From NCBI GenBank assembly GCA_030692765.1, contig JAUYUB010000021.1, forward strand, positions 1 to 64,000: 64,000 nt of DNA, written 5' to 3'. The stretch comes from Sulfuricurvum sp. (lineage in GTDB: Bacteria > Campylobacterota > Campylobacteria > Campylobacterales > Sulfurimonadaceae). Positions 53,273 through 63,164 of this stretch are shown piece by piece (the stretch's first letter is position 1; the number at the start of each line of letters is the position of its first letter). The notes under the pieces were generated by a model that searched no databases, was not told where the DNA came from, and saw only the letters and a list, made by a program, of their open reading frames with translations. The translations under genes and the position numbers were made by a program.

Positions 53273-54595
53273 GTGTTTAAAACAGTCATGCCTCTCTCTG
53301 CGATTTTATCGCTTCGCTTTTTCGGTCTTTTTTTGGTCTTACCCGTACTTTCGGCGTATGCCCTGACTCTCAAAGGGGCTACGCCTCTGCTTATCGGTGT
53401 AATTGTGGGCGGTTATGCCCTCACTCAGGCTATCTTTCAACTCCCATTTGGGATCATGAGCGACAAGATCGGTCGTAAACCGACATTGGTCATTGGTTTA
53501 GTCATCTTTTTGGTTGGCTCGATCATTTGTGCGGTAAGTACCGATATTTATACCCTGATGTTCGGACGTTTTTTGCAAGGATCAGGGGCAATAGGTGCCG
53601 TTATCCCCGCCATGATCAGTGATTTAGTCAGCGAAGAGTCCAGAGGCAAAGCCATGGCACTTATGGGCGGAAGTATCGCAATGAGCTTTGCTTTTGCTAT
53701 GGGATTGGGACCTGTTATCGCAGCACACTACGGTATTGGCTCATTGTTTTGGATAGCAGCGATTTTATCCATTCTCTCTATGATTATTTTGTTTACCAAG
53801 GTTCCGACACCACCGCGTATTCATCACATCTATCACTCGACTACTACAACACGTGATATCATAAAAGACCCCAACCTTCTGAATATGATCATCATTAACG
53901 GAATGCAAAAAGGGCTTATGACGGTTGCGTTCGTCCTTATTCCTATCTTGCTCACGCAAGGTGAATACGGATTTAACTGGGAAAAAGCAGAGCTATGGAA
54001 AGTGTATGTACCTGCTTTGATCGCAGGGCTTATCGCTATGGGACCTGCTGCGGTGTTTGGGGAAAAGCACAACAAACCAAAACAGATTTTTCTCATCTCT
54101 ATCGTCTTGTTTATCATTTCATTTACCCTCATGGGTTTTGCAACCCAAAACTGGGAGTTTATCGTCGGCGTTATCAGCTTCTTCATGGCCTTTAACATGA
54201 TGGAGCCTTTGGTTCAGTCAATGATCAGCAAACTTGCAAGAGTACATCAAAAAGGGGCAGCCCTTGGAATCGCCAACGGCTTTGCTTACCTTATGACGTT
54301 TGTCGGCGGTATCGTAGCAGGTCTTGCTCTTGAGTATGCAACCAAAGAAGCATTGTCTATCGGATTAGTCGTTGTTTCTACGTTATGGCTTTTATGGACA
54401 ATGAAGCTTAATAATCCACACCGCTTCTCTCATTTGTACATACCGAGAGAACACGTTGATGAAGAAAAACTAATGACATTGGAACATGAGCATATTGCAG
54501 AGTGGTATATCAATGAAACTGAGAATCTTGTTGTGGTTAAGTATCGTAAAGAGATGATGGATGAAGAAACAATTAAAGCAAAAATAATGAAGTAA
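53273..54595 (+). CDS. major facilitator superfamily transporter with C-terminal soluble tail
   Basis: 440-residue inner membrane transporter with about 12 helices. The loop 2-3 motif is GIMSDKIGRKPTLV, followed by MFGRFLQGSGAIGAVIPAMISDL, which is typical of drug-efflux-like MFS families. After helix 12 comes a soluble tail of about 50 residues (EEKLMTLEHEHIAEWYINETENLVVVKY), reminiscent of YajR-type transporters that carry a small C-terminal domain. The start is GTG at 53273 with AAAGG upstream. The substrate is unknown. It is convergent with moeA, 4 bases apart. Confidence 0.9.
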   Translation: MFKTVMPLSAILSLRFFGLFLVLPVLSAYALTLKGATPLLIGVIVGGYALTQAIFQLPFGIMSDKIGRKPTLVIGLVIFLVGSIICAVSTDIYTLMFGRFLQGSGAIGAVIPAMISDLVSEESRGKAMALMGGSIAMSFAFAMGLGPVIAAHYGIGSLFWIAAILSILSMIILFTKVPTPPRIHHIYHSTTTTRDIIKDPNLLNMIIINGMQKGLMTVAFVLIPILLTQGEYGFNWEKAELWKVYVPALIAGLIAMGPAAVFGEKHNKPKQIFLISIVLFIISFTLMGFATQNWEFIVGVISFFMAFNMMEPLVQSMISKLARVHQKGAALGIANGFAYLMTFVGGIVAGLALEYATKEALSIGLVVVSTLWLLWTMKLNNPHRFSHLYIPREHVDEEKLMTLEHEHIAEWYINETENLVVVKYRKEMMDEETIKAKIMK

Positions 54596-54599
54596 GTGG

Positions 54600-55799
54600 T
54601 TAGAGTTTAATTACTCTAACCAATGTTCCCGCTTCCAAGTCACCATCTTCCTCACCGCAAATCATCAAAGCAGCATTGCCCAATAAGTTTGTCAGAATCG
54701 CAGAACTTCCGGCCTTTTTGCCTTCAAAATCAACCCAATAGCGTCCATCTTCAAAATGCAAATTACATGCTGTAAATTCGCTTTTATTGGAGCGTTTGGC
54801 AAAAGGGACTTTGAGAGTTGCTTCTATGGGTTCATACGGATTCGCACAACCCATCATACGTGCCATCAAAGGCGCAACATAGAGGATAAACGTCACCGTA
54901 GACGAATAGGCAAAGCCAGGCAATGAGACGATGAATTTTGATCCGCGTTGAGCCACCATGACATGCTGACCGGGTTTAATATTGACCCCTTTGAAGATAA
55001 CCTCAGCCCCCAGCTTTGGAACAATGTGTTTAACAAAATCGTAATCCCCGACACTCACGCCGCCCGTACTGACGACAATATCACTCGATCGCAGCGCTTC
55101 ATCAAAACGCTCCATAATACCCTGCTTATCATCTCCAACAATGCCCATTCCAATAGCTTCGCCACCAAGTTGATTCACCAATGCTTCAAGCGTATAGTTG
55201 TTGGAGCTGCGGATTTGTCCCGCATGATGTTGCGTTTGTCCAATATCCAGAATCTCGCTTCCCGTGGCAATGATACTTACACGCGGACGTTGAGCCACCG
55301 AAACCATCACTTGATTAATTCCAGCCATTACTCCAATCTCAGCAAAACCGATCGTTGTTCCTCGTGCAATTAAAATCTCTCCAGCTTTGTAGCTCTCACC
55401 AACAGGACGAACGGCGAATCCTGCGGGAACCGGCTTGTCAATCATAATCAAACCATCATTAACCGTTACATTTTCAATAGGGATAAGAGTATCTGAGCCA
55501 AGCGGCATTAACGAGCCCGTAAATGTTTTAATGCAAATCCCGCTCTCAACTTGGGCTACTTCATCCGCACCTGCAGGATTGTCACCTAAAATAGCGAGCG
55601 CCTTATGCTCTGCAAAGTCTGTATGGATCATTGCATATCCATCCATTGCAGATGTGGGATGGGTCGGATAATCTTCCTGCGCAACAATATCTTCAGCAAG
55701 AACTCGTCCCAATGCCGCAGTCAAAAAAACGCGTTCACTGCGTATAGCACCTACAGGTAAAAGACTGATCATATTTTGAGACGTTTCGTATGAGATCAT
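54600..55799 (-). CDS. moeA: molybdopterin molybdenumtransferase MoeA
   Basis: 399-residue enzyme that inserts molybdate into adenylylated molybdopterin. The N-terminal HPTSAMDGYAM signature is near residue 48, the MogA-like domain has IIATGSEILDIGQ near residue 178 and VSTGGVSVGDYDFV near residue 245, and KPGQHVMVAQRGSKFIVSLPG follows near residue 280. It overlaps moaE by 4 bases. The order moaD-moaE-moeA forms a Moco operon separate from moaA at the left end of the window. Confidence 0.97.
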   Translation of the reverse strand: MISYETSQNMISLLPVGAIRSERVFLTAALGRVLAEDIVAQEDYPTHPTSAMDGYAMIHTDFAEHKALAILGDNPAGADEVAQVESGICIKTFTGSLMPLGSDTLIPIENVTVNDGLIMIDKPVPAGFAVRPVGESYKAGEILIARGTTIGFAEIGVMAGINQVMVSVAQRPRVSIIATGSEILDIGQTQHHAGQIRSSNNYTLEALVNQLGGEAIGMGIVGDDKQGIMERFDEALRSSDIVVSTGGVSVGDYDFVKHIVPKLGAEVIFKGVNIKPGQHVMVAQRGSKFIVSLPGFAYSSTVTFILYVAPLMARMMGCANPYEPIEATLKVPFAKRSNKSEFTACNLHFEDGRYWVDFEGKKAGSSAILTNLLGNAALMICGEEDGDLEAGTLVRVIKL

Positions 55800-56242
55800 G
55801 ATTTTACTCCTAAAATACCTGCACCTGCAATCGCGGTTGAGCGTTCACGTGCATAGATACGTTCACCGTTTATAAGATCGTATTTCCATATAGGGGCTGA
55901 GGCTTTAAAATCTTCTACAAATTGTTCGATTATTTCGAGTGCCACACGCCGTTTTGGCGAAAAAACCGCCGCAATATACGACGATTCATGCACCAAAACA
56001 TCACCCTGGCTGTGTGCCATTTTCAGTGTTGCTCCCAGAGGTGCCACTTTTGCCACCCACGCATCAAACCAGCTGTTTAAAATGGGTTCATAGACATCAA
56101 AGCTCAATCCCTCTATCCCGTCTTCCGCGCGAACAGTTCCCACAAACGGAATATATGCTCCATAATTACTGGTTGACTCCTGAGCATACCAACGCGTTAA
56201 AATCTCAGGAACATTCAATGCCCCCTCGTGAAGCTCTAACAT
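55796..56242 (-). CDS. moaE: molybdopterin synthase catalytic subunit MoaE
   Basis: 148-residue large subunit of molybdopterin synthase. Signatures are GAYIPFVGTVRAEDGIEGLSFDVYEP near residue 30, SQGDVLVHESSYIAAVFSPKRRVALE near residue 78, and the active-site lysine in APIWKYDLINGERIYA. I chose ATG 56242, which lies 6 bases after GGAGG; the two earlier ATGs (56257, 56248) lie on or before that ribosome-binding site. The site itself is formed by the Gly-Gly codons that end moaD. Confidence 0.94.
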   Translation of the reverse strand: MLELHEGALNVPEILTRWYAQESTSNYGAYIPFVGTVRAEDGIEGLSFDVYEPILNSWFDAWVAKVAPLGATLKMAHSQGDVLVHESSYIAAVFSPKRRVALEIIEQFVEDFKASAPIWKYDLINGERIYARERSTAIAGAGILGVKS

Positions 56243-56244
56243 CC

Positions 56245-56466
56245 TCATCCTCCGCATACCGGAGGTAGAAGTGATACTTTATCGCCGTCTTTGAGTACAG
56301 TGTCCAAGGATGCTACCAGCGTATCATTGACAGCAACTGCACAGCTTTCAATCCATTGTCCCATTTGGGCATCTTCTTTTAAAACACGCGCAACATCATG
56401 CAGTGTTGAAGCTTCCATAGTTAACACAGGCTTCTTAATCGGTCCTAAAAATTCTACAGTTATCAT
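56245..56466 (-). CDS. moaD: molybdopterin synthase sulfur carrier subunit MoaD
   Basis: 73-residue ubiquitin-like sulfur carrier ending in the required GG (LLPPVCGG), where the thiocarboxylate is formed. I chose ATG 56466 (MITVEFLGP) with GGGGA upstream; the track's start is 5 codons earlier. VAVNDTLVASLDTVLKDGDKVSLLPP is the conserved beta-grasp core. It overlaps or abuts moaE, whose ribosome-binding site is within the last moaD codons. Confidence 0.95.
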   Translation of the reverse strand: MITVEFLGPIKKPVLTMEASTLHDVARVLKEDAQMGQWIESCAVAVNDTLVASLDTVLKDGDKVSLLPPVCGG

Positions 56467-56534
56467 CAAAATTCCCCACAAATCCTATTGTAATTTTAGT
56501 ATAATAGCACCTCTTAGATAAAAAGGTTTTGATT

Positions 56535-57227
56535 GTGATTTTTGGGAAAATAGATTTTTTAAACCTCTTGCCTTTTCACGTTTTTATGAAACGCTACGCC
56601 AAAACACTTAAAGTCCATCAAAGCCTCAATTACCACAAAGGGGTCCCCTCAACGCTTAACCGATCATTTGCCGCACGACGTATTGACGCCGCATTTATTT
56701 CGAGTATTGCTGCACGAAATTGCCACCATTTTAATGTTGGAATTGTCGCCAAAAGAAGTGTTCTCAGTGTTCTTTCATTGCCCAGTAAAATACACAAAGA
56801 CGATACCCAATCCGCAACCTCCAATCTCCTTGCACAAATATTGGACATTGATGGAGAGGTGCTCATCGGTGATAAAGCGCTGCGTTATTATTACGGTGGT
56901 GGTGAATGCATCGACTTGTCACAAGCTTGGTATAACAAAACACATTTGCCCTTCGTTTTTGCTCTGCTGTGTACCCATCATCACCAACATGAGCTCAAGC
57001 GCCTCAGCCATGCTTTTATCTGCAAACCAATCAAAATTCCACACTATATTTTAAAAGACAATGCCCACAAAAGCAATCTTACTCCAGCACAAATTCGGCA
57101 TTATTTACATCATATTACCTATCGTATCGGCGAGAAAGAAAGACGAGGGTTTAAGCGGTTTATGAAGGAAGCGAAAGAAAAAAGATTGGTTCCCCCACTG
57201 GGGACCATCCGATATACATCAGTATGA
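56535..57227 (+). CDS. mqnA: chorismate dehydratase MqnA-like (futalosine menaquinone pathway)
   Basis: 230-residue protein with a periplasmic-binding-protein-like fold but no signal peptide. MqnA dehydrates chorismate to 3-enolpyruvylbenzoate in the first committed step of the futalosine route, which Campylobacterota use to make menaquinone. Matching features are GKIDFLNLLPFHVF at the N-terminus, GVPSTLNRSFAARRIDAAFISSI near residues 38-58, and IGDKALRYYY near residue 110. GTG at 56535 has AAAAGG at a good distance; the TTG at 56529 is too close. It is convergent with gltX, overlapping by 9 bases. Confidence 0.85.
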   Translation: MIFGKIDFLNLLPFHVFMKRYAKTLKVHQSLNYHKGVPSTLNRSFAARRIDAAFISSIAARNCHHFNVGIVAKRSVLSVLSLPSKIHKDDTQSATSNLLAQILDIDGEVLIGDKALRYYYGGGECIDLSQAWYNKTHLPFVFALLCTHHHQHELKRLSHAFICKPIKIPHYILKDNAHKSNLTPAQIRHYLHHITYRIGEKERRGFKRFMKEAKEKRLVPPLGTIRYTSV

Positions 57228-58601
57228 AATAAGGGTATTAATCCGAGCCAATGTTTCTTCAACACCAATAATCGCCATAACGCTGTCAAGTCCAGGACCA
57301 GAAAGTTTACCTAGTAAGGCAATACGAAGAGGTTGACCGATCTTGCCAAATCCGATCCCCATTTCAGCCACAACACTCTCCATGACATGATGATAATCAC
57401 TTGGTAAATGAAGTTCTTGAGCCGATTTTAATGCTGCTGCAAAATTTTCCAATACTTCTCTGCTGTCTTCTTTGTACCCTTTTTTCAGTACCGCTTCGTC
57501 AAAAACCGCTGGAGCTGCCAAAATCTCTGCCGTGAGCACGGCCATTTCTGCCAATGTCTTAGCACGTTCTTTGACCGCATCGAGTAAAATCTCCCGTTTA
57601 TCATGACTGATTAACATAACACCGTGGAACTCCAACAGTTCACACAGCTTTTCATTACTCATATTTTTGAGATAGTGACTGTTCAGCCAATCGAGTTTTT
57701 CGACATTGTACACTGACGCTGAACGGTTGATGTCACTTGGATCAAATAACTCCAACATTTCTTCCATCGAGAAAATTTCCTGATCTCCATGACTCCAACC
57801 CAATCGCACCAAAAAGTTCAACAATGCTTCAGGCGTATACCCCAGAGTTTTATACGCCATGACATCGGTAGCCCCATCGCGTTTTGAGAGCTTTTTACCG
57901 TCATGGTTATGAATCATCGGTACATGGAAAAACTTAGGAAGCGGGAATCCAAGCGCTTGATACACCACAATCTGCTTTGGCGTATTAGAGAGATGGTCAT
58001 CCCCCCGTATCACATCGGTCACACCCATAAGTGCATCGTCTACTGCTACGACAAAGTTGTACGTTGGGGTACCGTCTGAGCGGGCAATGATAAAATCATC
58101 CAAAATGTCCTGAACGTTAAAGACCACGTCCCCTTTGACACCGTCATGAACCGTAATACTTCCTTCCAAAGGAGCTTTGATACGGATAACTGCCTCGCGC
58201 CCCTCAGGTGAAGTTCCTGTAAAATCGCGATAACGGTTGTCATATTTTGGACGTTCTTTGCGTTGTGTTTGTTCTTCACGTAAAGCTTCCAACTCTTCTT
58301 TGGACATGTAACACTTATATGCTTTGCCTGCATCGAGCAATTTTTGAACGTACTCCTGATAAATAGGTAAACGACTGGATTGATATTCAATCGTTCCATC
58401 ATGTTTTAGTCCTACCCACTTAAACGCTTCGACAATCGCCAATGCCGCCGCTTCATCGTTTCGGCTAAAATCGGTATCTTCTATACGCAATAAAAAAGTC
58501 CCGTTGTTTTTACGTGCCCACAGATAGCTTAACAATGCCGTGCGAAGACCTCCGATATGCAAATATCCTGTCGGACTAGGGGCGAAACGTGTAACTACCA
58601 T
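57219..58601 (-). CDS. gltX: glutamyl-tRNA synthetase
   Basis: 460-residue class I aminoacyl-tRNA synthetase. The HIGH motif is SPTGYLHIGGLRTALLSYL at residues 8-26 and the KMSKS loop is GKKLSKRDGATDV near residue 240. FLLRIEDTDFSRN and IRGDDHLSNTPKQIVVYQALG are conserved in the family. Many members of this phylum carry two gltX paralogs, one of which charges tRNA-Gln (for later amidation); which one this is cannot be told here. It is a single gene. Confidence 0.96.
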   Translation of the reverse strand: MVVTRFAPSPTGYLHIGGLRTALLSYLWARKNNGTFLLRIEDTDFSRNDEAAALAIVEAFKWVGLKHDGTIEYQSSRLPIYQEYVQKLLDAGKAYKCYMSKEELEALREEQTQRKERPKYDNRYRDFTGTSPEGREAVIRIKAPLEGSITVHDGVKGDVVFNVQDILDDFIIARSDGTPTYNFVVAVDDALMGVTDVIRGDDHLSNTPKQIVVYQALGFPLPKFFHVPMIHNHDGKKLSKRDGATDVMAYKTLGYTPEALLNFLVRLGWSHGDQEIFSMEEMLELFDPSDINRSASVYNVEKLDWLNSHYLKNMSNEKLCELLEFHGVMLISHDKREILLDAVKERAKTLAEMAVLTAEILAAPAVFDEAVLKKGYKEDSREVLENFAAALKSAQELHLPSDYHHVMESVVAEMGIGFGKIGQPLRIALLGKLSGPGLDSVMAIIGVEETLARINTLISY

Positions 58602-58687
58602 GTGAAAATCCTTTTTTACAATTGTTGAATTTTAGTTTAGACTAGGTTAAATGCGGGTAAAATAGGCCATTATCTCAAGGAGCTTTG

Positions 58688-59521
58688 ATGCGTTCACTCA
58701 TCCTCTCGTCGTTATTACTGACCTTTGCTTTTGGTGCCCCTGTCGGCGGCGTCGCAGTATTGGTCAAAAACACTCCAATCACTCTGTATGAAATCACTCA
58801 AGAGATGAAACAAAGCGGAACCGATGCCACCAAAAGTGCCGATACGCTCATTCGAAAAAAGCTGGAGCAGCTAGAAGCCCAAGAAAAAAAGATCTCCGTC
58901 AGCGCTTCTGAAATAAAAGAAGAAATGGAGCGGATGGGCAAGCAAAATAATCTTACCATGGAACAATTTCTCGATGCTATGAAAACGGCTCGTGGAATCG
59001 ATGAGAGTGATTTGAAAGCCAAAGTTGAAGAGAGTATACGCGGTCAGAAACTTTACAGCAGTATTGCAATGTCCAAAATGGCGCAACCAACACCTACCGA
59101 AGAAGCAGAGTACTATCAGCTTCACCTTGATGAATTTTCACATCCTGACAGCTATGAGGTAACCATATACGTTGCCAATTCAGCCCAAACGCTTCAAGCT
59201 AAAATCGAAGACCCAATGCGTGACGTTCCCAATATATCCACTAAAGATGAAAAGATCCCTGCAAAAAATATCAATCCTCAGTTATCACAAATTTTAAATA
59301 AAATAGAAGTAGGAAAATTCGGACCCATCCTGCCCAATGGCAAAGAGAGCTTTATGAGTTTTTACATGAAAGATAAACAAAACTTGATCACCGAAAATCT
59401 CGATACCGTTCGTCCTCAAATTACCAATATGATCATGGGAGAAAAACGTAATCAGGTTTTGAACGATTACTTCACTAGATTACGTCTCAGTGCAGATATA
59501 AAAGTTCTCCGACTTCCCTAA
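58688..59521 (+). CDS. SurA-like periplasmic chaperone with a degenerate parvulin region
   Basis: 277-residue exported protein with signal peptide MRSLILSSLLLTFAFGAPVGG. The N-terminal helical chaperone domain is SurA-like (VAVLVKNTPITLYEITQEM, then EEMERMGKQNNLTMEQFLDAM). The C-terminal region corresponds to a peptidyl-prolyl isomerase domain, but parvulin signatures are poorly preserved, so it may be a chaperone only, like the SurA-like Cj1289 of Campylobacter jejuni as I recall. ATG 58688 follows AAGGAG by 5 bases and is preferred to the TTG in the track. It probably guides outer-membrane proteins. Confidence 0.82.
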   Translation: MRSLILSSLLLTFAFGAPVGGVAVLVKNTPITLYEITQEMKQSGTDATKSADTLIRKKLEQLEAQEKKISVSASEIKEEMERMGKQNNLTMEQFLDAMKTARGIDESDLKAKVEESIRGQKLYSSIAMSKMAQPTPTEEAEYYQLHLDEFSHPDSYEVTIYVANSAQTLQAKIEDPMRDVPNISTKDEKIPAKNINPQLSQILNKIEVGKFGPILPNGKESFMSFYMKDKQNLITENLDTVRPQITNMIMGEKRNQVLNDYFTRLRLSADIKVLRLP

Positions 59522-59530
59522 AATGGGAAG
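59513..59530. terminator. hairpin between convergent SurA-like and chemoreceptor genes
   Basis: CTTCCC-TAAAAT-GGGAAG has a 6 bp stem that includes the stop codon of the SurA-like gene. It is 12 bases from the chemoreceptor stop. The flanks are only mildly T-rich, so it is a plausible weak bidirectional terminator. Confidence 0.45.
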
Positions 59531-59541
59531 TATCAATTACT

Positions 59542-61671
59542 TTAACTTTCTACAATCTCATTTAAAATAGTAAACAGCTCTTTACTCGCATTCTCAGCTT
59601 CTCTAAAACACTCCACAATTTCTTTATCGCTTTTAACCGTCGAATCTTTTTTCAACAATCCGATTGCTTTGTGGATCTCATCATGTACTTTTTTATGCGG
59701 CTCTGCTAATCGACCATAGGCATTGGATTTTCCAAAGACAGTTTTACCATCACCTTGTTCATACCACTTGCCAAGCGCGCACGAGTGGTGATCGCTGAAC
59801 TCACTGGACTTGCCATCAAAGCCCACTTCATAAGCATTTGCTTTAAAGATCATGTGATCCAGTTTGGCCATATTCGTAAATATTCCATAACTTACCGTTT
59901 GGTTGTCATCTTTGATTTTCGCAACATTGCCTATCATATGAGACATGATCTGTTTAAATTCATCCAGACGTCGTGTTGAATCCGTTGCATAGACTTCAAC
60001 CCGTTCACTGTTTTCTAACATCCCAATCGAATTTTGTTTTAGTACACTAATGTTCGCTTCTACTTCACTCGTCGCTTTTTGTGTACGTTCAGCGAGTTTT
60101 CGAACCTCATCTGCTACAACGGCAAATCCGCGTCCATGTTCACCGGCACGTGCTGCTTCAATCGCCGCATTGAGCGCCAAAAGATTCGTTTGATCCGATA
60201 TGTCTTTAATAAGCGTGATAACATTAGATATTTCACTTACATTATGTGTCAATTGCTCTGAGTTAGCACGCGAATCATTTATCATCGCCGTAATATTGGC
60301 GATACTTGTCATAATCTCATCGGTTTGGGTATTTACCTTCTCAACAACTTCGCCTGTTTGCGCATTCAACTCATTGACCCCATTTAAGTCCTGAATACTT
60401 TTTGCCAAACTGCTACGCAAGCTTCCCGCATTATCAATGGTTCCCCCAATCATCTCATGAGCAAGAGCAATGGATACTTCATTTTTTTGCAATTGCTTCT
60501 CTGACTGTGATTTAGCCTCCATAGCTTCTCTTGCATTCTCTTCTGCACCTAAAGCTATTTTTTGAACTTTCTCAATAAAGACATTAAAACTTTTTGCTGC
60601 CTGACCAATCTCATCATTTGAATCAATACTGATACGTTTACTTAAATCAGCATCTCCTGACGCCAGCTCTTGAGCAATCTTATCAAGGTTTTCTATTGGA
60701 GAAGTAACCACCTTACGAATGGTTGCGATCAGCAAAAACAATATTATCACATCAACAAGAGACATAATCACAACTTGACGTAACAAAGAGTTTTCAGATT
60801 CATTAATTATCGCCTCAACAAGATCCAGTTTTTTCGCTGAAAAAGCGTACCCTACCTTTTCCCCAGAATAATCTTTGATTGGAATTAATGTAACGTAAAA
60901 GTTAGCTGTCTTAAATGAGCTTTCTTCCGGATTGAAATCAGCTTCATTCAACTCTTGCATAAATACTTTATCTATGACATCTTCTTTGACAGCAAGAGTG
61001 AAATTTTCTCCGATTTTTGGTTTACCTTTCAAATCTTTCGCCGTATCCAAATATTTATTATCAAGCGCAACAATCAAATCCGTATCAAAGTTTGCTTTCA
61101 GATCCTTGATCACCGAATTAAGACCCTGCATAAACTCAATGGAACCTAAATAGTTGCCACCTGAGATTACGGGCGCAATTCCCCGAAGCTCCATCCCTGC
61201 ATTACCTACCTCCATAGCTACTAAAGGTTTTTTGCTCTCTTTTACCGCAACAATCGATTTTCGAAAACCCGATAAATCATCACCAAATTTTTCCGGTTTC
61301 CAGACACGTATAAAACTATGCACATCTTTGTCATGCACATGGATTTTTATATTACCGAATTTCGTATTCTCTTTAAACTCTTTAGAAAGTGATTTTAAAC
61401 TGCCCAGTGTCTGTTGACGATCTCCACTTGACAGACCATTGATAACTCCGGCATTCGTAGCGATACTAATTGCATTGGTAAGACCAACACTCTTTTTGGA
61501 CTCCACTGCTTCCTCAAATACCGTTTTCATTTCTTTTGCTTGAGTCTCATAGACATTATCTTTGATTTCACTCACTGAAATAAAATAATTGATCAAAACA
61601 ATGATAAATCCTATTCCAATTGATGCAATCAACGGGATATGTACTTTTTGCCCAATACTCATGTTGTTCAT
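59542..61671 (-). CDS. methyl-accepting chemotaxis protein with Cache sensor and C-terminal CZB zinc domain
   Basis: 709-residue chemoreceptor. TM1 is near residues 11-30. The periplasmic double-Cache-like sensor (about 35-300) includes [26 protein letters not shown]2 is about 302-322, followed by HAMP and the signalling coiled coil with tip [23 protein letters not shown]. The C-terminal CZB domain shows the zinc pattern [19 protein letters not shown], and [16 protein letters not shown] receptors elsewhere sense zinc availability or oxidants such as hypochlorite in the cytoplasm. It is a single gene; the sensor ligand is unknown. Confidence 0.94.
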   Translation of the reverse strand: MNNMSIGQKVHIPLIASIGIGFIIVLINYFISVSEIKDNVYETQAKEMKTVFEEAVESKKSVGLTNAISIATNAGVINGLSSGDRQQTLGSLKSLSKEFKENTKFGNIKIHVHDKDVHSFIRVWKPEKFGDDLSGFRKSIVAVKESKKPLVAMEVGNAGMELRGIAPVISGGNYLGSIEFMQGLNSVIKDLKANFDTDLIVALDNKYLDTAKDLKGKPKIGENFTLAVKEDVIDKVFMQELNEADFNPEESSFKTANFYVTLIPIKDYSGEKVGYAFSAKKLDLVEAIINESENSLLRQVVIMSLVDVIILFLLIATIRKVVTSPIENLDKIAQELASGDADLSKRISIDSNDEIGQAAKSFNVFIEKVQKIALGAEENAREAMEAKSQSEKQLQKNEVSIALAHEMIGGTIDNAGSLRSSLAKSIQDLNGVNELNAQTGEVVEKVNTQTDEIMTSIANITAMINDSRANSEQLTHNVSEISNVITLIKDISDQTNLLALNAAIEAARAGEHGRGFAVVADEVRKLAERTQKATSEVEANISVLKQNSIGMLENSERVEVYATDSTRRLDEFKQIMSHMIGNVAKIKDDNQTVSYGIFTNMAKLDHMIFKANAYEVGFDGKSSEFSDHHSCALGKWYEQGDGKTVFGKSNAYGRLAEPHKKVHDEIHKAIGLLKKDSTVKSDKEIVECFREAENASKELFTILNEIVES

Positions 61672-61821
61672 GAATTTTCCTTTTTATGTAAAATAAATTT
61701 TACTAATATAATAATAGCGAATATAAATTAGAAATTTCTATCTAACGGATATTAGCCAAGAAATGTAAAAGTAGTATAAAAAGAGAATGGTGTAGGGGAA
61801 AATATGGAAAAATAACGGCGA

Positions 61822-63162
61822 TCAGCCGCTATAGTTTTCGAGGTATTTTGTATCGAAGCTGTTACTGACAAAGTCAGGATTCTTCATCATTTTCTGATGA
61901 AAAGGGATGGTTGTTTTAATTCCCGTAACGGTAAACTCACTCAATGCACGGTGCATACGCGCAATCGCATCATTACGATCTTTACCATAAACAATCAGCT
62001 TTGCAATCATTGAATCGTATGTCGGAGGGACAATATATCCTCCGTGAACATGGGTGTCAATACGAATATTACGTCCACCCGGTGCAATCCACTGCGTGAT
62101 CTTACCTGGGCATGGTAAAAACTTAATCGGATCTTCTGCAGTGATACGGCACTCGATGGAGTGACCTGTGAGGTTTACACTCTCTTGTGAAGGTAAAACT
62201 GCACCCTCTGCTACTTGTATCATCATCTCAATCAAATCCAAACCGCTTACCATTTCAGATACGGTATGTTCTACTTGTAAACGGGTATTCATTTCCATAA
62301 AATAGAAGTTTTTATCCGCATCCAAAAGATACTCAAACGTTCCGGCACCTTCATACTTGATGTATTTCGTTGCGCGCACCGCTGATGCATGTAAAGCAGC
62401 ACGGATTTCAGGAGTCAAGGCTAGCGCAGGAGATTCCTCGATCAATTTTTGGTGACGACGCTGCATGGAACAGTCACGTTCACCGATATGCAAAACATTT
62501 CCATGGCTGTCAGCAATAATCTGTACTTCAATATGGCGTGGATTTTTGATGAATTTTTCCATATAGATCGTGCCATCGCCAAAGGCTGTAATCGCTTCCG
62601 CTTCCGCTGCCAAAAAGGCGTTTTCAAGGTAGCTTTCGTCTTCAACGACACGCATACCGCGTCCTCCGCCTCCTGCTGCCGCTTTGAGAATCACCGGATA
62701 ACCGACGACTTTTGCACGCTCGGCCGCATCGGCAATGTCTTTGATTGAACCATCAGAACCGGGGACAACGGGAACACCTGCCGCGATCATGACATCTTTT
62801 GCTTTGGATTTATCCGACATCATGACCATTACTTCAGGTGTTGGTCCGATAAATTTAATCCCGTGATGGGTGCAAATCTCAACAAAATGTTGGTTTTCGC
62901 TCAAAAATCCGTATCCCGGAAATATTGCGTCACATCCGCTTATTTCTGCAGCAGAGATAATGGCCGGAATGTTCAGATAGCTTTGTGAACTAGGCGCTGC
63001 ACCGATACAAATAGCGGCATCCGCTAGTTTCAGGTATGAAGCATCTTTGTCTGCCGTTGAATAAACGGCAACGGCCTCCTTGCCCATCTCTTTGATCGTG
63101 CGAATAGCCCGAAGAGCAATTTCACCCCGATTTGCAACGAGAATACGTTTAATTTCTGCCAT
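61822..63162 (-). CDS. accC: acetyl-CoA carboxylase biotin carboxylase subunit
   Basis: 446-residue ATP-grasp enzyme that carboxylates the biotin on AccB for fatty acid synthesis. It starts IKRILVANRGEIALRAIRT, has the glycine-rich ATP loop AAAGGGGRGMRVV near residue 160 and the active site FMEMNTRLQVEHTVSEMVSGLDL near residue 285. It begins 2 bases after accB. accA and accD are not in this window. Confidence 0.97.
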   Translation of the reverse strand: MAEIKRILVANRGEIALRAIRTIKEMGKEAVAVYSTADKDASYLKLADAAICIGAAPSSQSYLNIPAIISAAEISGCDAIFPGYGFLSENQHFVEICTHHGIKFIGPTPEVMVMMSDKSKAKDVMIAAGVPVVPGSDGSIKDIADAAERAKVVGYPVILKAAAGGGGRGMRVVEDESYLENAFLAAEAEAITAFGDGTIYMEKFIKNPRHIEVQIIADSHGNVLHIGERDCSMQRRHQKLIEESPALALTPEIRAALHASAVRATKYIKYEGAGTFEYLLDADKNFYFMEMNTRLQVEHTVSEMVSGLDLIEMMIQVAEGAVLPSQESVNLTGHSIECRITAEDPIKFLPCPGKITQWIAPGGRNIRIDTHVHGGYIVPPTYDSMIAKLIVYGKDRNDAIARMHRALSEFTVTGIKTTIPFHQKMMKNPDFVSNSFDTKYLENYSG

Positions 63163-63164
63163 GA

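Noticed and set aside
61688-61703. GTAAAAT-AA-ATTTTAC inverted repeat upstream of the CZB chemoreceptor
   Set aside because: It is made of A/T-rich sequence in which such repeats arise easily, and no promoter geometry supports it as an operator.
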